A stretch of 64,000 nucleotides of DNA from Saccharomycopsis malanga (taxonomy: Eukaryota; Ascomycota; Saccharomycetes; Ascoideales; Saccharomycopsidaceae): positions 930,001-994,000 of the forward strand of contig CP025321.1 of assembly GCA_004014935.1 (NCBI GenBank), given 5' to 3'. The position numbers and the translations under genes were made by a program. Positions 11,601 to 20,345 of this stretch are shown here, one piece after another. The notes beneath the pieces were generated by a model. The model was not told where the DNA came from. It was given only the letters and a program-made list of their open reading frames with translations, and searched no databases. How positions within the stretch are numbered: position 1 is the first letter of the stretch; each line of letters starts with the position of its first letter.

Positions 11601-13180
11601 TCTGAACCTGGTCTCTGGGGCGTGTATAAGCCCTGGATAGGTGTGATGTTGTCGTTGTTCAATACTCTATTAGGAGTGGCGCTTGGATCATCTACAAAGG
11701 AGAAATCGTTGGATTTAGTATGGCTAGAGTTTTTCAAAGAAATCATTGAGGACCGGTTTTTGGGACTGGAGATGTTGCTGAAAGAGATTTTGTTTATGAT
11801 TTTGCTCAAGCGAGAGCCGTTTGGCGATCGGATAGAGCGTGGCGATATTAGTTGCTCGCTGGTGGGACTATGTTTCGTTACGGATATTACAGGGGCTATT
11901 GGGTCGTCATCTCCCATGGCAGGGAGAAGCTTGGACTTGTGCTCTTGGGGCTTGTGCTCTGGGGCCTGTGGGATTTGCGGCAAGTCTTTATTGATGGAGC
12001 TTAGAGAGATTGACGCGGATCTGGACTTGGCAGCAATGGAAGGAGGCAAATCAAGCATATTGAGAGCATTCAATGTATCGTCTTTGACGTCAGGTAGTGG
12101 TTTTTCCTTCAAATTTGAGGAGGACGTTGCTACTCCATACACGGGGGTTGTAGGTGTTCGTGAATTGAAATAAAACGAGTCTTCAGTAAGAGTGCTTAAT
12201 CTTGCTTCTGTATTTATGTTCAAATCGTTCATGTTGCGCTTATGTATTTCGTTGTCAGTGAATGGGTCGAGAAAATTGAGTTTTGTCTGCACAATCTCCA
12301 TGTTTTGGTTACTGGCGTATCTTTCGGCGATGTTTTTGGAAATAGTATGGTTCTGTGGGCCAGGGAGATCGTCTTTTGGTTTGTGTTTGGGCTTGATTAG
12401 CTTGTTGAAAAAAGTAAACGACTTTTTAGAAGCTAGATTATGCTCCGGTTCGTTTTCCAAAGCGTCATGCGGATTGGCAGATAAACTGTGACTACGTATA
12501 TGGCTTAGTTCGTTGATGCTGATCTTTCTCTGGACCCGTTTGGGTTTGACATCGGTATTACTGGTGATGTTGGTGGAGGCGGTGTTATTAGAAGTCATAT
12601 TGTAAAGAAACTCGCTGCTGTTGTTATTGGTCTGAGCACTATTGACACCGGAATCCGGGCCTGAGTTTAAAATGCCGAAATTCAACGGTCTAAGCTTGGT
12701 ATTGTCAGTGCTACTAGAAGATGGCATATCTGCAATGGACTTTGAATCGTAATTCTTGGGCATATCTACAATTGACTTTGAATCGTAATTCTTACAAGGC
12801 AAAACCGGAGCCTGATTCAAATCCCCAACGTCATTAGAAGATCCATTGGAAGCAGTGGCTACCAAATTGTGCAATTTGGACTGGGTTTTTCTCACTTGAT
12901 GCACAGTAGACGGTTCGTCATGATTAAGAGATATCAATGAAAGCTTGGATGATTTCTTTCGCAAACTAGGAGTAGCTCGGGAATTGGAGCGGCTTCTGTT
13001 GCCATGAATCGCATTTTCGTCCACAGAATTGGGTTGCTGAGCAGAACTATACTTGCGAATCGCCTCCTGGGCACTATACAACTCTGCAGAATCATTGTCA
13101 GAATCCAAAAAATGGTTGTTATTCTTCAGATCATTCAGCGCCATCGCGCTTGTCTTATTGCGGCGACTAAAGATACCCAT
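5606..13180 (-). CDS. CDC25: Ras guanine-nucleotide exchange factor, Cdc25-type, with SH3 domain
   Basis: A 2524-aa single-exon protein predicted to activate Ras by GDP release. From the N-terminus: about 1450 residues of low-complexity, Ser/Asn/Lys-rich sequence with many SP and basic motifs; an SH3 domain (about 1463-1530, ending GWGEVVLLSNLSKGWVPMNYF); an Arg-rich helical region; a RasGEF-N/REM domain (about 1957-2075, ASFKALVFLLANE...FFMSFRNF); and a catalytic RasGEF domain (about 2240-2445, LTHIESSIFLAIQPEEL to a KYTKIVYTVSELEFFQ region). S. cerevisiae Cdc25 is about 1590 aa with its SH3 near the N-terminus. The order SH3-REM-GEF is kept here but preceded by a huge extension. The REM-proximal part (about 7.0-8.8 kb) is richer in GC and arginine than the rest. 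Start chosen: first ATG, MGIFSRRNK. Confidence 0.82.
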   Translation of the reverse strand: MGIFSRRNKTSAMALNDLKNNNHFLDSDNDSAELYSAQEAIRKYSSAQQPNSVDENAIHGNRSRSNSRATPSLRKKSSKLSLISLNHDEPSTVHQVRKTQSKLHNLVATASNGSSNDVGDLNQAPVLPCKNYDSKSIVDMPKNYDSKSIADMPSSSSTDNTKLRPLNFGILNSGPDSGVNSAQTNNNSSEFLYNMTSNNTASTNITSNTDVKPKRVQRKISINELSHIRSHSLSANPHDALENEPEHNLASKKSFTFFNKLIKPKHKPKDDLPGPQNHTISKNIAERYASNQNMEIVQTKLNFLDPFTDNEIHKRNMNDLNINTEARLSTLTEDSFYFNSRTPTTPVYGVATSSSNLKEKPLPDVKDDTLNALNMLDLPPSIAAKSRSASISLSSINKDLPQIPQAPEHKPQEHKSKLLPAMGDDDPIAPVISVTKHSPTSEQLISPRSIRSPNGSRLSKIINKISFSNISSPKNRSSMISLKNSSHTKSNDFSFVDDPSATPNRVLNNDNITPIQGLYTPQRPGSDLTKSSLSNKNDISSDAVPTPTIDRAPTMENASSSTRIESPVTKEPTNKDSPTKRQISPIKRSTPSLEKSVSPIKGQTDLLADTPKNSKGIFRSPSKRLSKRLSGKFSSSPLISFYKSASPKRFSQSEPHSIDRNVLLDDKLEAINVPEFQAGNMAYSKGETASKDAYMEISEGIGQDSEEKKNVDKEIGVSKDSVISKANILDIKDCKHDEKTSQLDINKSDDNNMKLDETDSKASKDINLNPDLNKNVPDDDPVNNQHLSKLNVHIDTHDSELSPIEEVDSPDSARGKFGLLSGRQREMSSISSSLNKLSASNDMIADTQSPYDSHQRVSSDASFHTTDTTLPSPTAALYDKSCDKVDSASKSSKSLLSNETENDLPSPTNSPYLSQRHLRTNRTQSKLSEEIDPSETSPSNKLSGNNSTGSVNVTVRPRKAKSPRAITSYQEDFLTRSAKTLSTILANRKTLRPISAAFRTPLLPDYEDEFTEQTPILPTDGKNNSQITLNFEEKALVDVDDAVVDENEEALVEEDKSGIKGTDVTKEVPLELAEILQKEGFNEFMSPKSIDINYENFIRSGESSPSSEYEFASFNDYKKENKKLNFELSSTPIEMSKDPIFANILSKNRMIHETDKEMAFRNKSNEGTPIRNENSRKTPVRNESIKKKTTNNENDRKTPVKTGETTPLVLKNKTLPNVDLTVAPSQPKYPAPTPNYHPTITEEPESDGNNEEVIIGIAGVAQNIHNVKMTRSLSEDKEFNPFLEEDVKSSILLPKKSSQLSLNKILHLNNAGSTASDLGTVTHSNSSRTLTKGAFSPSASPYKTDKATLVKRSNSLRLMSWEKTPVRSKDDLSNDNLQTAQDNPSLRSPESIVSGNGNTTDSIYQDVYNLKSRDSYKSDLSLNTMKKSPSVNSLDLKGRHRSRHYSSNLHTDSSINLVFENEEKSELAALFVKAIHSFDLSLLTSEDTAVCLSFEKDDIAFVYNIDESGWGEVVLLSNLSKGWVPMNYFRAAVDETATAENAAQIAESRRYLKPLFIAAAEFLLNPQEVPASAGLYTFSARHVNDIRDGVKLLLQYTDCLSRTAPVVHGRPVVRRVRKALLADWYTLMSKAEKYRGTTSTAKIDFLKALVYKVLIKALAFLDIWGHESESYERERAEIRNRRRNRARSRRRSRPDRVVYLERVPFAAERLTEVKRLLFQYLAVILGRLDVVENNLVGCELLESVVHQVILLLRELLFIGKSATIMLNAASFSLDSSLDSLLAYVGDLVTSVKHLVAKAEQEDADSDLEPSVSDEPYVHSKEGARLVRVVAQMVVSVATAMRNCQRLLQATHDFQLNIYRKYPDFERMRTGPDVFVRRCVAMLIDSDVVAHAARRSVAQRRSGDSFRYAHIRGGAHNGWTLTPDGLHVLSEYLGNARDSCPVSNKEYDTEYSSDTLQKEVVYDDQGNVLGASFKALVFLLANERSRPTSFFVATFFMSFRNFATTKELLHELIKRFDVDDREKEFLIRNHTLRVNETVAYDSRLTKRRKTILSIIQVWLESYWDYEHDFPQLATLVNFLNEGVSRHLPEDSFIALEVCARLAINHPLKKETEKHKMEFVQLISRRIGLPRKNSVSSSDVASLSSASSVSSLVLLNVPLNFSNYHLSAIMTKNQVSSLEKSVMVFRNTLQGHWPVSDKEFQPIGLSTLIEAWFHACKLKIEPPAVATELTSQNALDVAKQLTHIESSIFLAIQPEELLDNNFREKRIHLQKSPNIERSVLFTNLLSDLVIDTILSPGTSMKSRAVHLKHWLKIALACYQLRNYNSVAAIMTILQSSAISRLDKLWASLSNKYTDTFDFLVKIINPDKNYKVYRNLLKPHLSSEDRKSALPIVPYINLFLQDIIFAADGNRSKRLVTIDNQEHTLINFDKYTKIVYTVSELEFFQVNYPESETGASTSSLTSPVSKTSVFSFSPNLNSNTDSFDTITPNPVLEEFILFKLWATHQYNLAEDDRFWKYSLEIQPQVLN

Positions 13181-13514
13181 CTGGTCAAACCCACGTATGA
13201 ATCTGCTCCTTGAGATGCCAGCTGTTGAGTCTATGGTACCACTAGATCTTGGGGTGAAATAAACGCCGATTAGTACACGTTTTGTAGAGACAAAAACCGG
13301 ATTTTTCTGTCACCAACTTTTGATTTGCTCACTTTTTTCGCGCCAAAATCAGTGAGGTGTTTTGATCAGCGCACGGGGAAAGTGCCGTTTTATTAGTACT
13401 ACCTACTACTTATTAGTACTACTTGATAGTTGGGTTTAATGGCGTTTAGTTGGGTTTATTGGTATACTATGGTTTAACCAGATTGAATTGGGGCATTTAA
13501 AGGCGTAGCGTTAT

Positions 13515-13600
13515 TTGGTGGCCTCAGCATAGCGCGTGTACGGGGTTAATATGTAGACTCAAAATATAACGTTTATAATACAATTTATAATATTGGCAGT
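13515..13600 (+). mobile_element. Family A SINE tail fragment, decayed
   Basis: 'agcgcgtgtacgg...aatatgtagactcaaaatataacg' follows the Family A tail order (gcgcgtatatacg...atatgtactgggctcgaaatataa) with many substitutions, then AT-rich DNA. It is an old fragment; only the order and spacing support it. Confidence 0.4.
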
Positions 13601-13667
13601 AGACCTTACAAAAGTTTTTTAATTCATCAGTAAGACTATTACGGTTAAAAATTGAAAAGGCGTTAAA

Positions 13668-14420
13668 AAAAGTAATTTTAAAATCAAAGAGTTGTAAATT
13701 GGCTGTGATTTATGGATGTGTTTTTTCAAATTGGCGTATTTGGTTGAATGTATTGAAAAATTGGGGTTGACTAGATTTTTTTAATTTTGGACTCTAAAGT
13801 TTATAAAATAGATTATTAATAACAATAACAATAACAATAACAATATGAAATATTGAGATGGATAAGATAATTACGGCATTTTAAAATCAAAAAGTTGTAA
13901 ATTTGCTGTGATTTATGGATGTGTTTTTTCAAATTGGCGTATTTAGTTGAATGTATTGAAAAACTGGGGTTGACTAGATTTTATTAATTTTGGACTCTAA
14001 AGTTTATAAAATAGGCTCATAATAACAATAATAATACGAAATATTAAGATGGATAAGATAATTACGGCATTCTAAATTCAAAAAGTTGTAAATTTGCTGT
14101 GATTTATGGATGTGTTTTTTCAAATTGGCCTATTTGGTTGAATGTATTGAAAAACTGGGGTTTTGCCAAAATAAAATGAGCTTTCTAGTTTTTGGCTTCT
14201 AAAGTTTATAAAATAGATTCATAATAACAATAATAATACGAAATATTAAGATGGATAAGATAATTACGGCATTCTAAGTTCAAAAAGTTGTAAATTGGCT
14301 GTGATTTATGTATGTGTTTTTTAAATTGGCCTATTTGGCGGAATGTATTGAAAAACTGGGGTTGACTAGATTTTATTAATTTTTGGACTCTAAAGTTTAT
14401 ATAACAGCCTTGAATAGTTT
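13668..14420. repeat. ~200-bp tandem satellite, four copies
   Basis: gttgtaaattggctgtg-type sequence begins at about 13691, 13894, 14085 and 14287, giving spacings of 203, 191 and 202 bp. Each unit runs from 'aaaatcaaagagttgtaa' through 'gatttatggatgtgtttttt', a 'gaaaaactggggttgac' segment, 'ggactctaaagtttataaaata', a short aacaat/aataat microsatellite and 'gatggataagataattacgg'. Copies are about 90 per cent alike by eye, and length differences come mainly from the microsatellite. No ORF is shared among units. Confidence 0.88.
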
Positions 14421-14571
14421 CCAACTTGCCATTAAAGTAGATTATATTAATAATAATGATAGTCTTATATTTGGAGCCAGTACGCATCATTAATTTCAAG
14501 TAAGTGCTTTTAAAAAGTAATACTTATTTTACTGTGCTCGAGATACAACATTATTATTTGTATTCTTATCT

Positions 14572-14720
14572 TAATAATAATATCATATATTTCAAGCCCA
14601 GTACATATCGGTTTCATATATACGCTCTATGTCTGAAAGTACTTGGTAAAGCTCATTAATATCATCTTAATCATAATGTTCTCACGCATGAGCCTGTTGG
14701 AGAGTATTGCCCATTAGACT
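14572..14720 (-). mobile_element. Family A SINE-like fragment
   Basis: Plus-strand reading gives 'atatttcaagcccagtacat', 'cggtttcatatatacgctc', 'tatgtctgaaagtacttgg' and 'taaagctcattaatatcatc', the 3' half of Family A in reverse. Head sequences beyond about 14700 are weak (gcctgttggagag). Confidence 0.7.
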
Positions 14721-16178
14721 ATCCACCCATGTCTTTCTTCTCTTTTACCTAGTTAGGTTACTAATTAGACGAGATGGAGTTATCAATTCACATTATAAGA
14801 ACACTTGCTGAATATTTCAGTTCCATATCCTCTTACAGCCAACAAATCACTAAATCCCACACTACATGTTATCAAACTCTTTTGATTCTTTACACCAACT
14901 GTGCCGTTGCCTCGAGACTCCACAATGTACCAAGACAATAGTAGACATTCCTGTAAATCAATCCAGGATGGGTCATCCAAATGCGTCAATGTAAATAATG
15001 CTTATCACCGAATGCAATAAAACCTGTAATTTTGCAACCCATTAATGCAGGGCATCGATGAAATCAAACATATCAATAATTCATGAATATTTCCAAATGT
15101 CAATTCAAATTACGTACCCTAAAATGCAAGTGTCTTCTTTGGGAATTGTAAAAACGCGACTCTTTGATCGCTTAGACTATTGATCTACCAAACTACATAG
15201 TCTCAACCCATTATATGCCAAACGGCCTTATAAATGCTTTTTCTGTTTTGTCAATTTTCGCATAAACTACGCATTGTAACCATTACGTCGAAGATCCCTC
15301 TTCCAAGAACAACTACAACTGCTTGGACCGTACAAATATTTGCAACAGGCCTTAGTTGGCAGTTTATCTTATATTATTATTATTAACTGTTAGCAAATCA
15401 CGGGCTTCAAACCACCGCTGGCACCACAGGGTTCTCGCATATGGTGCATACTCATGCCTTAATTTGCTTTGGCTGTGCTCGACATCATGCGTTTTTCCGG
15501 CCCAACATGCCTAAAATATGCACCGCTCTCCAAACCGTACATTTGATTAAAATACTGCTATTGGAAATAAATCATCAAAGCTATGCTCATATATAGCTTA
15601 TAGCAAAAGCCTATCAAGTCTAAATCACGGCGGGCTTTTCGCAATACTAATCTACTTGAAACTGACCAGAAACACCTGCAAAAAATCTATTAAAAATCGA
15701 AAATAATACATTGAAAGTTACAAAACCACCTCTTTTCTTCCAGCTCGTAATTTAATGCCCATTCCCCATCCAGTAATTGCCTCGCATCACCTTACTTAGA
15801 CGATGGTAGTCTCAGTTCCAGAACATTTGGCTAAACTATGGTATAGAAACAAAACCACAACCACTCGTCATCATGTGACACCTGCGTCATGCTGCATAAT
15901 CCCGCATTGCATAATATTGGTGAAAATGAAAAAAAAGAAACAAATAAGGTTTTTTTCTTGCTTGTTCGGAAAAAAATCTTTACTATATAAGCAAGACCAT
16001 CTAGAACATGAGAGTTTTTCCCATCCAGAATTTTAATTTCTGGGCATCATGGTTTTTATACCTATTTGCAGTGCAAAGTTTTCACATTGGAAGCCTGCAG
16101 ACACAAACTTTTAGGAGCTGCAAGATTAAGTTTGGCTTTGATCTGGTTTTTCTTTTTGATTTTGTTAGACAATTTGTT

Positions 16179-16451
16179 TTATAGTGAATTGGACATCATT
16201 TGGACCAGCAGAATGTAAGTAATAAGGTTAACAACTGTATATTTGCTGATCAATGAGATTTGCAGATTGCGTTTTGTTATATGTGTCCAATTAAAAGCTG
16301 GATTGTAATTTATGTATAATTTCCAGGCATCCAGTAGATTAACAAGTTGCAACATGCAAATGCAATACAGATTATAGTCTGTCATGAAGGCTTGATAGTA
16401 GCACAATGCGATTATGGCCACACCTGGTGAAATTCGGCTCAGATACCGCAT
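16179..16451 (-). CDS. Hypothetical 90-aa hydrophobic ORF
   Basis: The ORF from the ATG at 16451 encodes MRYLSRISPGVAIIALCYYQ followed by two further hydrophobic stretches (LYCICMLQLVNLLDAW; YTVVNLITYILLVQMM), as a small membrane protein might. I recognise no family, and in DNA this AT-rich an ORF of this size can arise by chance. It stands alone in a long intergenic region. Treat as unproven. Confidence 0.15.
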   Translation of the reverse strand: MRYLSRISPGVAIIALCYYQAFMTDYNLYCICMLQLVNLLDAWKLYINYNPAFNWTHITKRNLQISLISKYTVVNLITYILLVQMMSNSL

Positions 16452-17340
16452 AAAAACAAAGTGTATTGACAAAATAAACTATACTTTATAAAGTTACAGA
16501 TCCTACATGATCCTACTGATGCTTTGAGGCTGTTCAACTGTTGGTTTTTCTTTTTCTGTTTATAAAGTTTGCCGTTTGGTGATGCAAAGATTGCCTAGGT
16601 AAGATGAAGGTAGACTTTGAAAGCCTAAAGAGCTGTTAACAGAAGATTCGGCTCAACAATGTTGACAACAGACTTGTTTTATTATTTATACCGTTTTGCA
16701 GCCTTTTTATTGCCATGATATGCCCAAGGGTTAGCTAATGACAATTTTATTACATCTGGTTGTTCATATTTGCCTATCAGACTTTCTGAAGAACATAAAC
16801 GTACATTTATGAGCAGCACGTTCGTTTCTTCATCACATATTACCCTCTTTGATCTCTAGTAAATAGTGCTGCATCACATCTTGCAACATGTCGACACTAA
16901 AAATGCACAACAATGGCTAATAATTACACTGTAACCTACTCAAGCCTAGATGTTGGCAAAAACTGGGTTACAAAAGTTTTGATATTTCAAAATACCAGCA
17001 AACTACACCTGAAACACAGACAGACCCAAAGACTGGGTTGGCCCAAGTTCTGTCAAGACGCAACTGGGACATGGTTGCCTCGGCAACTAGCCAAAGGGTT
17101 TAGACATATCTGGAGAAAGCACGCCAAAGAGAGGTAGATTAAGATCCATAGGTGAGGACTTGTATTAGGGGTGTGCGGGTAATGCTGCCGAGTGATTGTA
17201 GGCGTGTCGATATGCCAGTGTGCGCGGCCCGATGCATAGACAGCAACGCGTTTGCAGCAAGCCTTTCTACTATCGGGGGGGGTGCATCGAATCTGCGGCA
17301 AGCCTGTTGCAGGATTGGGTACTAGAAACAAAAAGTTTTA

Positions 17341-17425
17341 CGCGGGGGTGCATGTATGCATAACGTGCGTGGGTGCGTGTATGTATGTATGTACGTTATG
17401 CATGCATGCATGCATGCATTCCTAA
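17341..17425. repeat. GTAT/GCAT microsatellite cluster
   Basis: Alternating purine-pyrimidine tetranucleotide runs (gtatgtatgtatgtac, then gcatgcatgcatgcatgc), about 340-400 bp upstream of the TOS1 start. Such tracts can adopt non-B DNA. No function is claimed. Confidence 0.8.
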
Positions 17426-17758
17426 CGTGCAGGTATGCACATGCACATGCACGCACGCATGAATAAATGTAAAAAAAAAAGTGATGCGTGCGTTTTTACA
17501 ACCCAGATTTTGTATGGTCGAGTAACGTACTTTAGAAACAGGCTTAAAACAGCAGATCCAGCCAGTTTGGGTATATAATGAAGGCATTGTCCTGGGGGAT
17601 TTTTATTCTTCTGACAACACTGCCTGTTTTTTTTTTTGGAGCCCCTGATTTCTAGCTAGCGTGAATATAAAAAACCGAGTTTGTCAGGTATATTTCGTAA
17701 CCAACTATCATACATTCCTTAATACCATAGAAGCTCTTTAACACGCTCGTTTTACGCA

Positions 17759-19039
17759 ATGAAGTTCAGTGTCAGTTTTGTGATGGCTGCAGCAGCCCTC
17801 ATGGGGTTTGCAGCAGCAGGCAGCGAGACCACGTTGGTCAAGTTTGCCGGAGTTGGCTACTCGGGCCATTATAAAGATGTGACCAGCATGGACGGGACCT
17901 GTCAGCAGTCATCCAAGTCGTTCAGTGGAAGTCTCTCGCCGTTGGACGAGCAGCTCTCGGTGCATATCAGAGGCCCAATCAACTTGAAGAAGTTTGCGGT
18001 GTACACCACGTCGTCCAACAAGAAGAGATCGGTGGATGGAGACTGTGAAGAGGAGGTCAACTTGAAAAGACATGTTCACCACGTCCATAAAAGAGACGCT
18101 GCTGTGCATACTGTTGATGTCACTCAAACGGTGGTTGTCACTGAAGGTGATGACGAGACCACCACTGCGGCTCCGGCTGTGAATTCTGCACAGGTCAACA
18201 AGGCTGTTGCTTCCAGTGCTGTTTCCAGTTCTGCTGCCAGTTCTGCCAGTTCTGGTTCTTCTTCCAGTTCTGGTTCTTCCAGTTCTGGTTCTTCCAGTTC
18301 TGGAGGTTCCAAAGGCGACTGGACCAGAGTCTCGTACTATTCTGCAGAAGGCAAGTCTGCTGACAATGTGGTTTTCCAAAACTACAAAGGTCCTTTCAGT
18401 ATGACCTGGGGAAATGGTCTTGGATATGCCGATGCGTCTGGCACCGGTGCTGCCAAATCTGCGACTGTTCTTTCCGACACCACTCTTGAATCTGACGAGG
18501 AGATTGTCTTGTTCACCGGCAGCGACTGCGATGGCTCCTGTAGTGGCTACAGAAAGGACATTGCAGCCAAAAAGGGCTGGGACGGCAAGTACAAGATCTT
18601 TGCCTTCAACTTTAAGATGCCAAACTCCAAGAAGGCGTCTGCCAACAACAACAACATGCCTGCCATTTGGTTGTTGAACGCCAAGATCCCAAGAACCGAG
18701 CAGTACGGCAAGTGCTCCTGCTGGGCCACTGGTTGCGGTGAGTTCGACTTGTGGGAAGTCATCGACAACCAAGGCGGTGTCAACCATTTGGTCAACGATA
18801 TCCATGATGGCCAGAGCTCTGCTGGTAACCAAGACGGCACCAAAAACGGCGGCGGTGGCACTGGTTTTGGCTCCTATTTTGCCAGACCTCTCAACGAGTA
18901 CGTCACTCTTGTTGCTATTTTCAATGGCGACACCATCTGGTTGGCCAAGGTTGACAACTTTGACTTTGGTTCTTCCATTTCTAACGCTGACATTGAAAAA
19001 TGGACTTCTGGCCCTGCCAGTAACGCTGCTTTGGTCTGA
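17759..19039 (+). CDS. TOS1: Cell-wall protein of the Tos1/Yjl171c family
   Basis: 426-aa secreted protein. An N-terminal signal peptide (MKFSVSFVMAAAALMGFAAA) is followed by the Tos1 N-terminal domain (about 25-90), KR and KKR sites that could be Kex2 targets (about 87-113), a Ser/Gly-rich linker (about 150-190) and the C-terminal Tos1 domain (about 195-420). The latter contains KCSCWATGCGEFDLWEV (about 318-334), whose acidic pair in GEFDLWE recalls the catalytic motif of concanavalin-like glucanases, and the NDIHDGQ motif. The family is cell-wall associated. No strong C-terminal GPI signal is seen, so it is probably wall-bound without an anchor. The ATG at 17759 gives the signal peptide directly. 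An AT-rich TATA-like run (gaatataaaaaaccg) lies about 95 bp upstream. Confidence 0.85.
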   Translation: MKFSVSFVMAAAALMGFAAAGSETTLVKFAGVGYSGHYKDVTSMDGTCQQSSKSFSGSLSPLDEQLSVHIRGPINLKKFAVYTTSSNKKRSVDGDCEEEVNLKRHVHHVHKRDAAVHTVDVTQTVVVTEGDDETTTAAPAVNSAQVNKAVASSAVSSSAASSASSGSSSSSGSSSSGSSSSGGSKGDWTRVSYYSAEGKSADNVVFQNYKGPFSMTWGNGLGYADASGTGAAKSATVLSDTTLESDEEIVLFTGSDCDGSCSGYRKDIAAKKGWDGKYKIFAFNFKMPNSKKASANNNNMPAIWLLNAKIPRTEQYGKCSCWATGCGEFDLWEVIDNQGGVNHLVNDIHDGQSSAGNQDGTKNGGGGTGFGSYFARPLNEYVTLVAIFNGDTIWLAKVDNFDFGSSISNADIEKWTSGPASNAALV

Positions 19040-19231
19040 TTTGCCTGGGTTGTTCTCTACAATAAACCATTGTTTTTATAAAATTTACATTTTTGTTTTT
19101 TTCTCTTGTTTTTGCTTGTTTTTACGTTTTAATCACAGTTTTTCTCGTCATGTCCTGTTGGGCATTTTTATTCCTATGTATTCTATCAATGTCGGTACTT
19201 TTGGATGTGTGTATGTATTATCAACTATACT

Positions 19232-19430
19232 ACCACTGGGCCATTTGGCTCAGTGGTCCGTGCTCTCTGAGAAGAGAAAATCAACACCTAGTAGGAACAT
19301 GGGTGAGCCAACCATGATCAAAAGGACATGATAGGGCTTTACCAAGTCCCCTTAGACATGGCGCGTATATACGAAATTGATATGTGCTGGGCTTGAAATA
19401 TAAGATTATTATTGTTATTAACTATACTTG
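19232..19430 (+). mobile_element. Family A SINE-like element, internally deleted (~200 bp)
   Basis: Good head with box A TTGGCTCAGTGGTCC near 19246, then 'gagaagagaaaatcaacacc', but the box-B-to-mid-body part is missing. The 3' part (accaagtccccttagacatg, gcgcgtatatacgaaattg, atgtgctgggcttgaaatat) is well kept and ends in ATT repeats. The good match in the retained parts suggests a fairly young copy. Confidence 0.8.
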
Positions 19431-19697
19431 ATAATTGACTATACTTGATAATTGACTATACTTGATAATTGGATTATCGAGAAATACAAAGATTACACGT
19501 TTCTGCTTGATAATTACTTTTGGATGGCTTGAGTTGTATTACTGATGAATTGTATTGACTACACTAGATAATTGTATTGATTACTGAATAATTATATCAT
19601 CAAAAATACAAACACATTTCCCTTGATAATTATATCATCAAAATACAAACACATTTCCCTTGATAATTATATCATCAAAATGCAAAACTCAATATTC

Positions 19698-19979
19698 TCA
19701 AAGCTTTCTATGTTTATTTACAAATTTCCGCTTGGCTATTGTATATACATTCCTTAAACGGGCTGTTTGGCCTGTATACGGTTTCCTATTGTAAAGCAAG
19801 ACGCGCTCTTCCGTGTATGGATTGTTCATTTTTATTCCTTTGCTCAATTGGAATGTTGTTTGGTCAACTTGTTGTGTAGCTGAGAAAACAAGCTTGGCTG
19901 TTTGATGTTCTAACAAATGGCTACTGTAAATAGTAAATCCATACGGCAACGCTAGGTCGCTAGTCAACAGATTTTCCAT
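19698..19979 (-). CDS. Hypothetical 93-aa ORF
   Basis: Begins at an ATG (MENLLTSDLALPYGFTIYSS) and ends in a basic tail (TIAKRKFVNKHRKL). The composition looks protein-like rather than low-complexity, but I recognise no family. The ORF overlaps the edge of local tandem repeats and sits next to a repeat-derived ORF on the other strand. It could be chance or a gene relic. Confidence 0.2.
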   Translation of the reverse strand: MENLLTSDLALPYGFTIYSSHLLEHQTAKLVFSATQQVDQTTFQLSKGIKMNNPYTEERVLLYNRKPYTGQTARLRNVYTIAKRKFVNKHRKL

Positions 19980-20069
19980 TATTGATCTTCGTGTTTCACT
20001 TTTGGGGCATGGCTAGTTTACGTTTGATCCTAATTATAATCCATCTTGACAGTTTACTAACAGCGGTTA

Positions 20070-20312
20070 TCAAAGATGTATCAATACAAATTGTAGTTTT
20101 TGTTCAAATTAACGAAGATATATCAATACAAATTGTAGTTTTTGTTCAAATTAACAAAGATGTATCAATACAAATTGTAGTTTTTGTTCAAATTATCAAA
20201 AATATATCAATACAAATTGTAGTTTTTGTTCAAATTATCAAAAATATATCAATACAAATTGTAGTTTTTGTTCAAATTATCAAAAATATATCAATACAAA
20301 TTGTAGTTTCAG
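20070..20312. repeat. 42-bp minisatellite (about 6 copies)
   Basis: tcaatacaaattgtagtttt recurs at 20081, 20123, 20165 and onward every 42 bp. As 42 is 14 codons, a plus-strand ORF (ATG at 20009, end 20500) stays open through it, encoding six copies of a hydrophobic 14-mer of the form SIQIVVFVQINKDV. The ORF outside the array has no recognisable domain. Confidence 0.9.
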
Positions 20313-20345
20313 GTCTTTTTCTCCTCTCCGAGAGCACTGAGTCAT
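20312..20345 (-). mobile_element. Family A SINE head fragment
   Basis: 'aggtctttttctcctctccgagagcactgag' is the reverse complement of the Family A head between box A and box B. It abuts the last unit of the 42-bp minisatellite. Confidence 0.5.

Larger units (their letters stand above)
13181..17758. other. 4.6-kb gene-poor intergenic region
   Basis: The region contains the RasGEF promoter side (13181-13450), a decayed Family A tail (13515-13600), a 200-bp satellite (13668-14420), a Family A fragment (14572-14720), AT-rich unique sequence, and a GC-richer stretch at 17150-17460 with (GTAT)n and (GCAT)n microsatellites. A 90-codon minus-strand ORF (16179-16451) is listed separately. I see no conserved protein or RNA gene in the remainder. 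Confidence 0.6.

Noticed and set aside
11313-12173. 286-codon plus-strand ORF opposite the RasGEF
   Set aside because: Antisense shadow of the low-complexity part of the RasGEF; no domain.
17909-18832. 307-codon minus-strand ORF opposite TOS1
   Set aside because: It is the antisense of a well-supported gene with biased codon use; Arg/Thr/Gly repeats mirror the Ser-rich linker.
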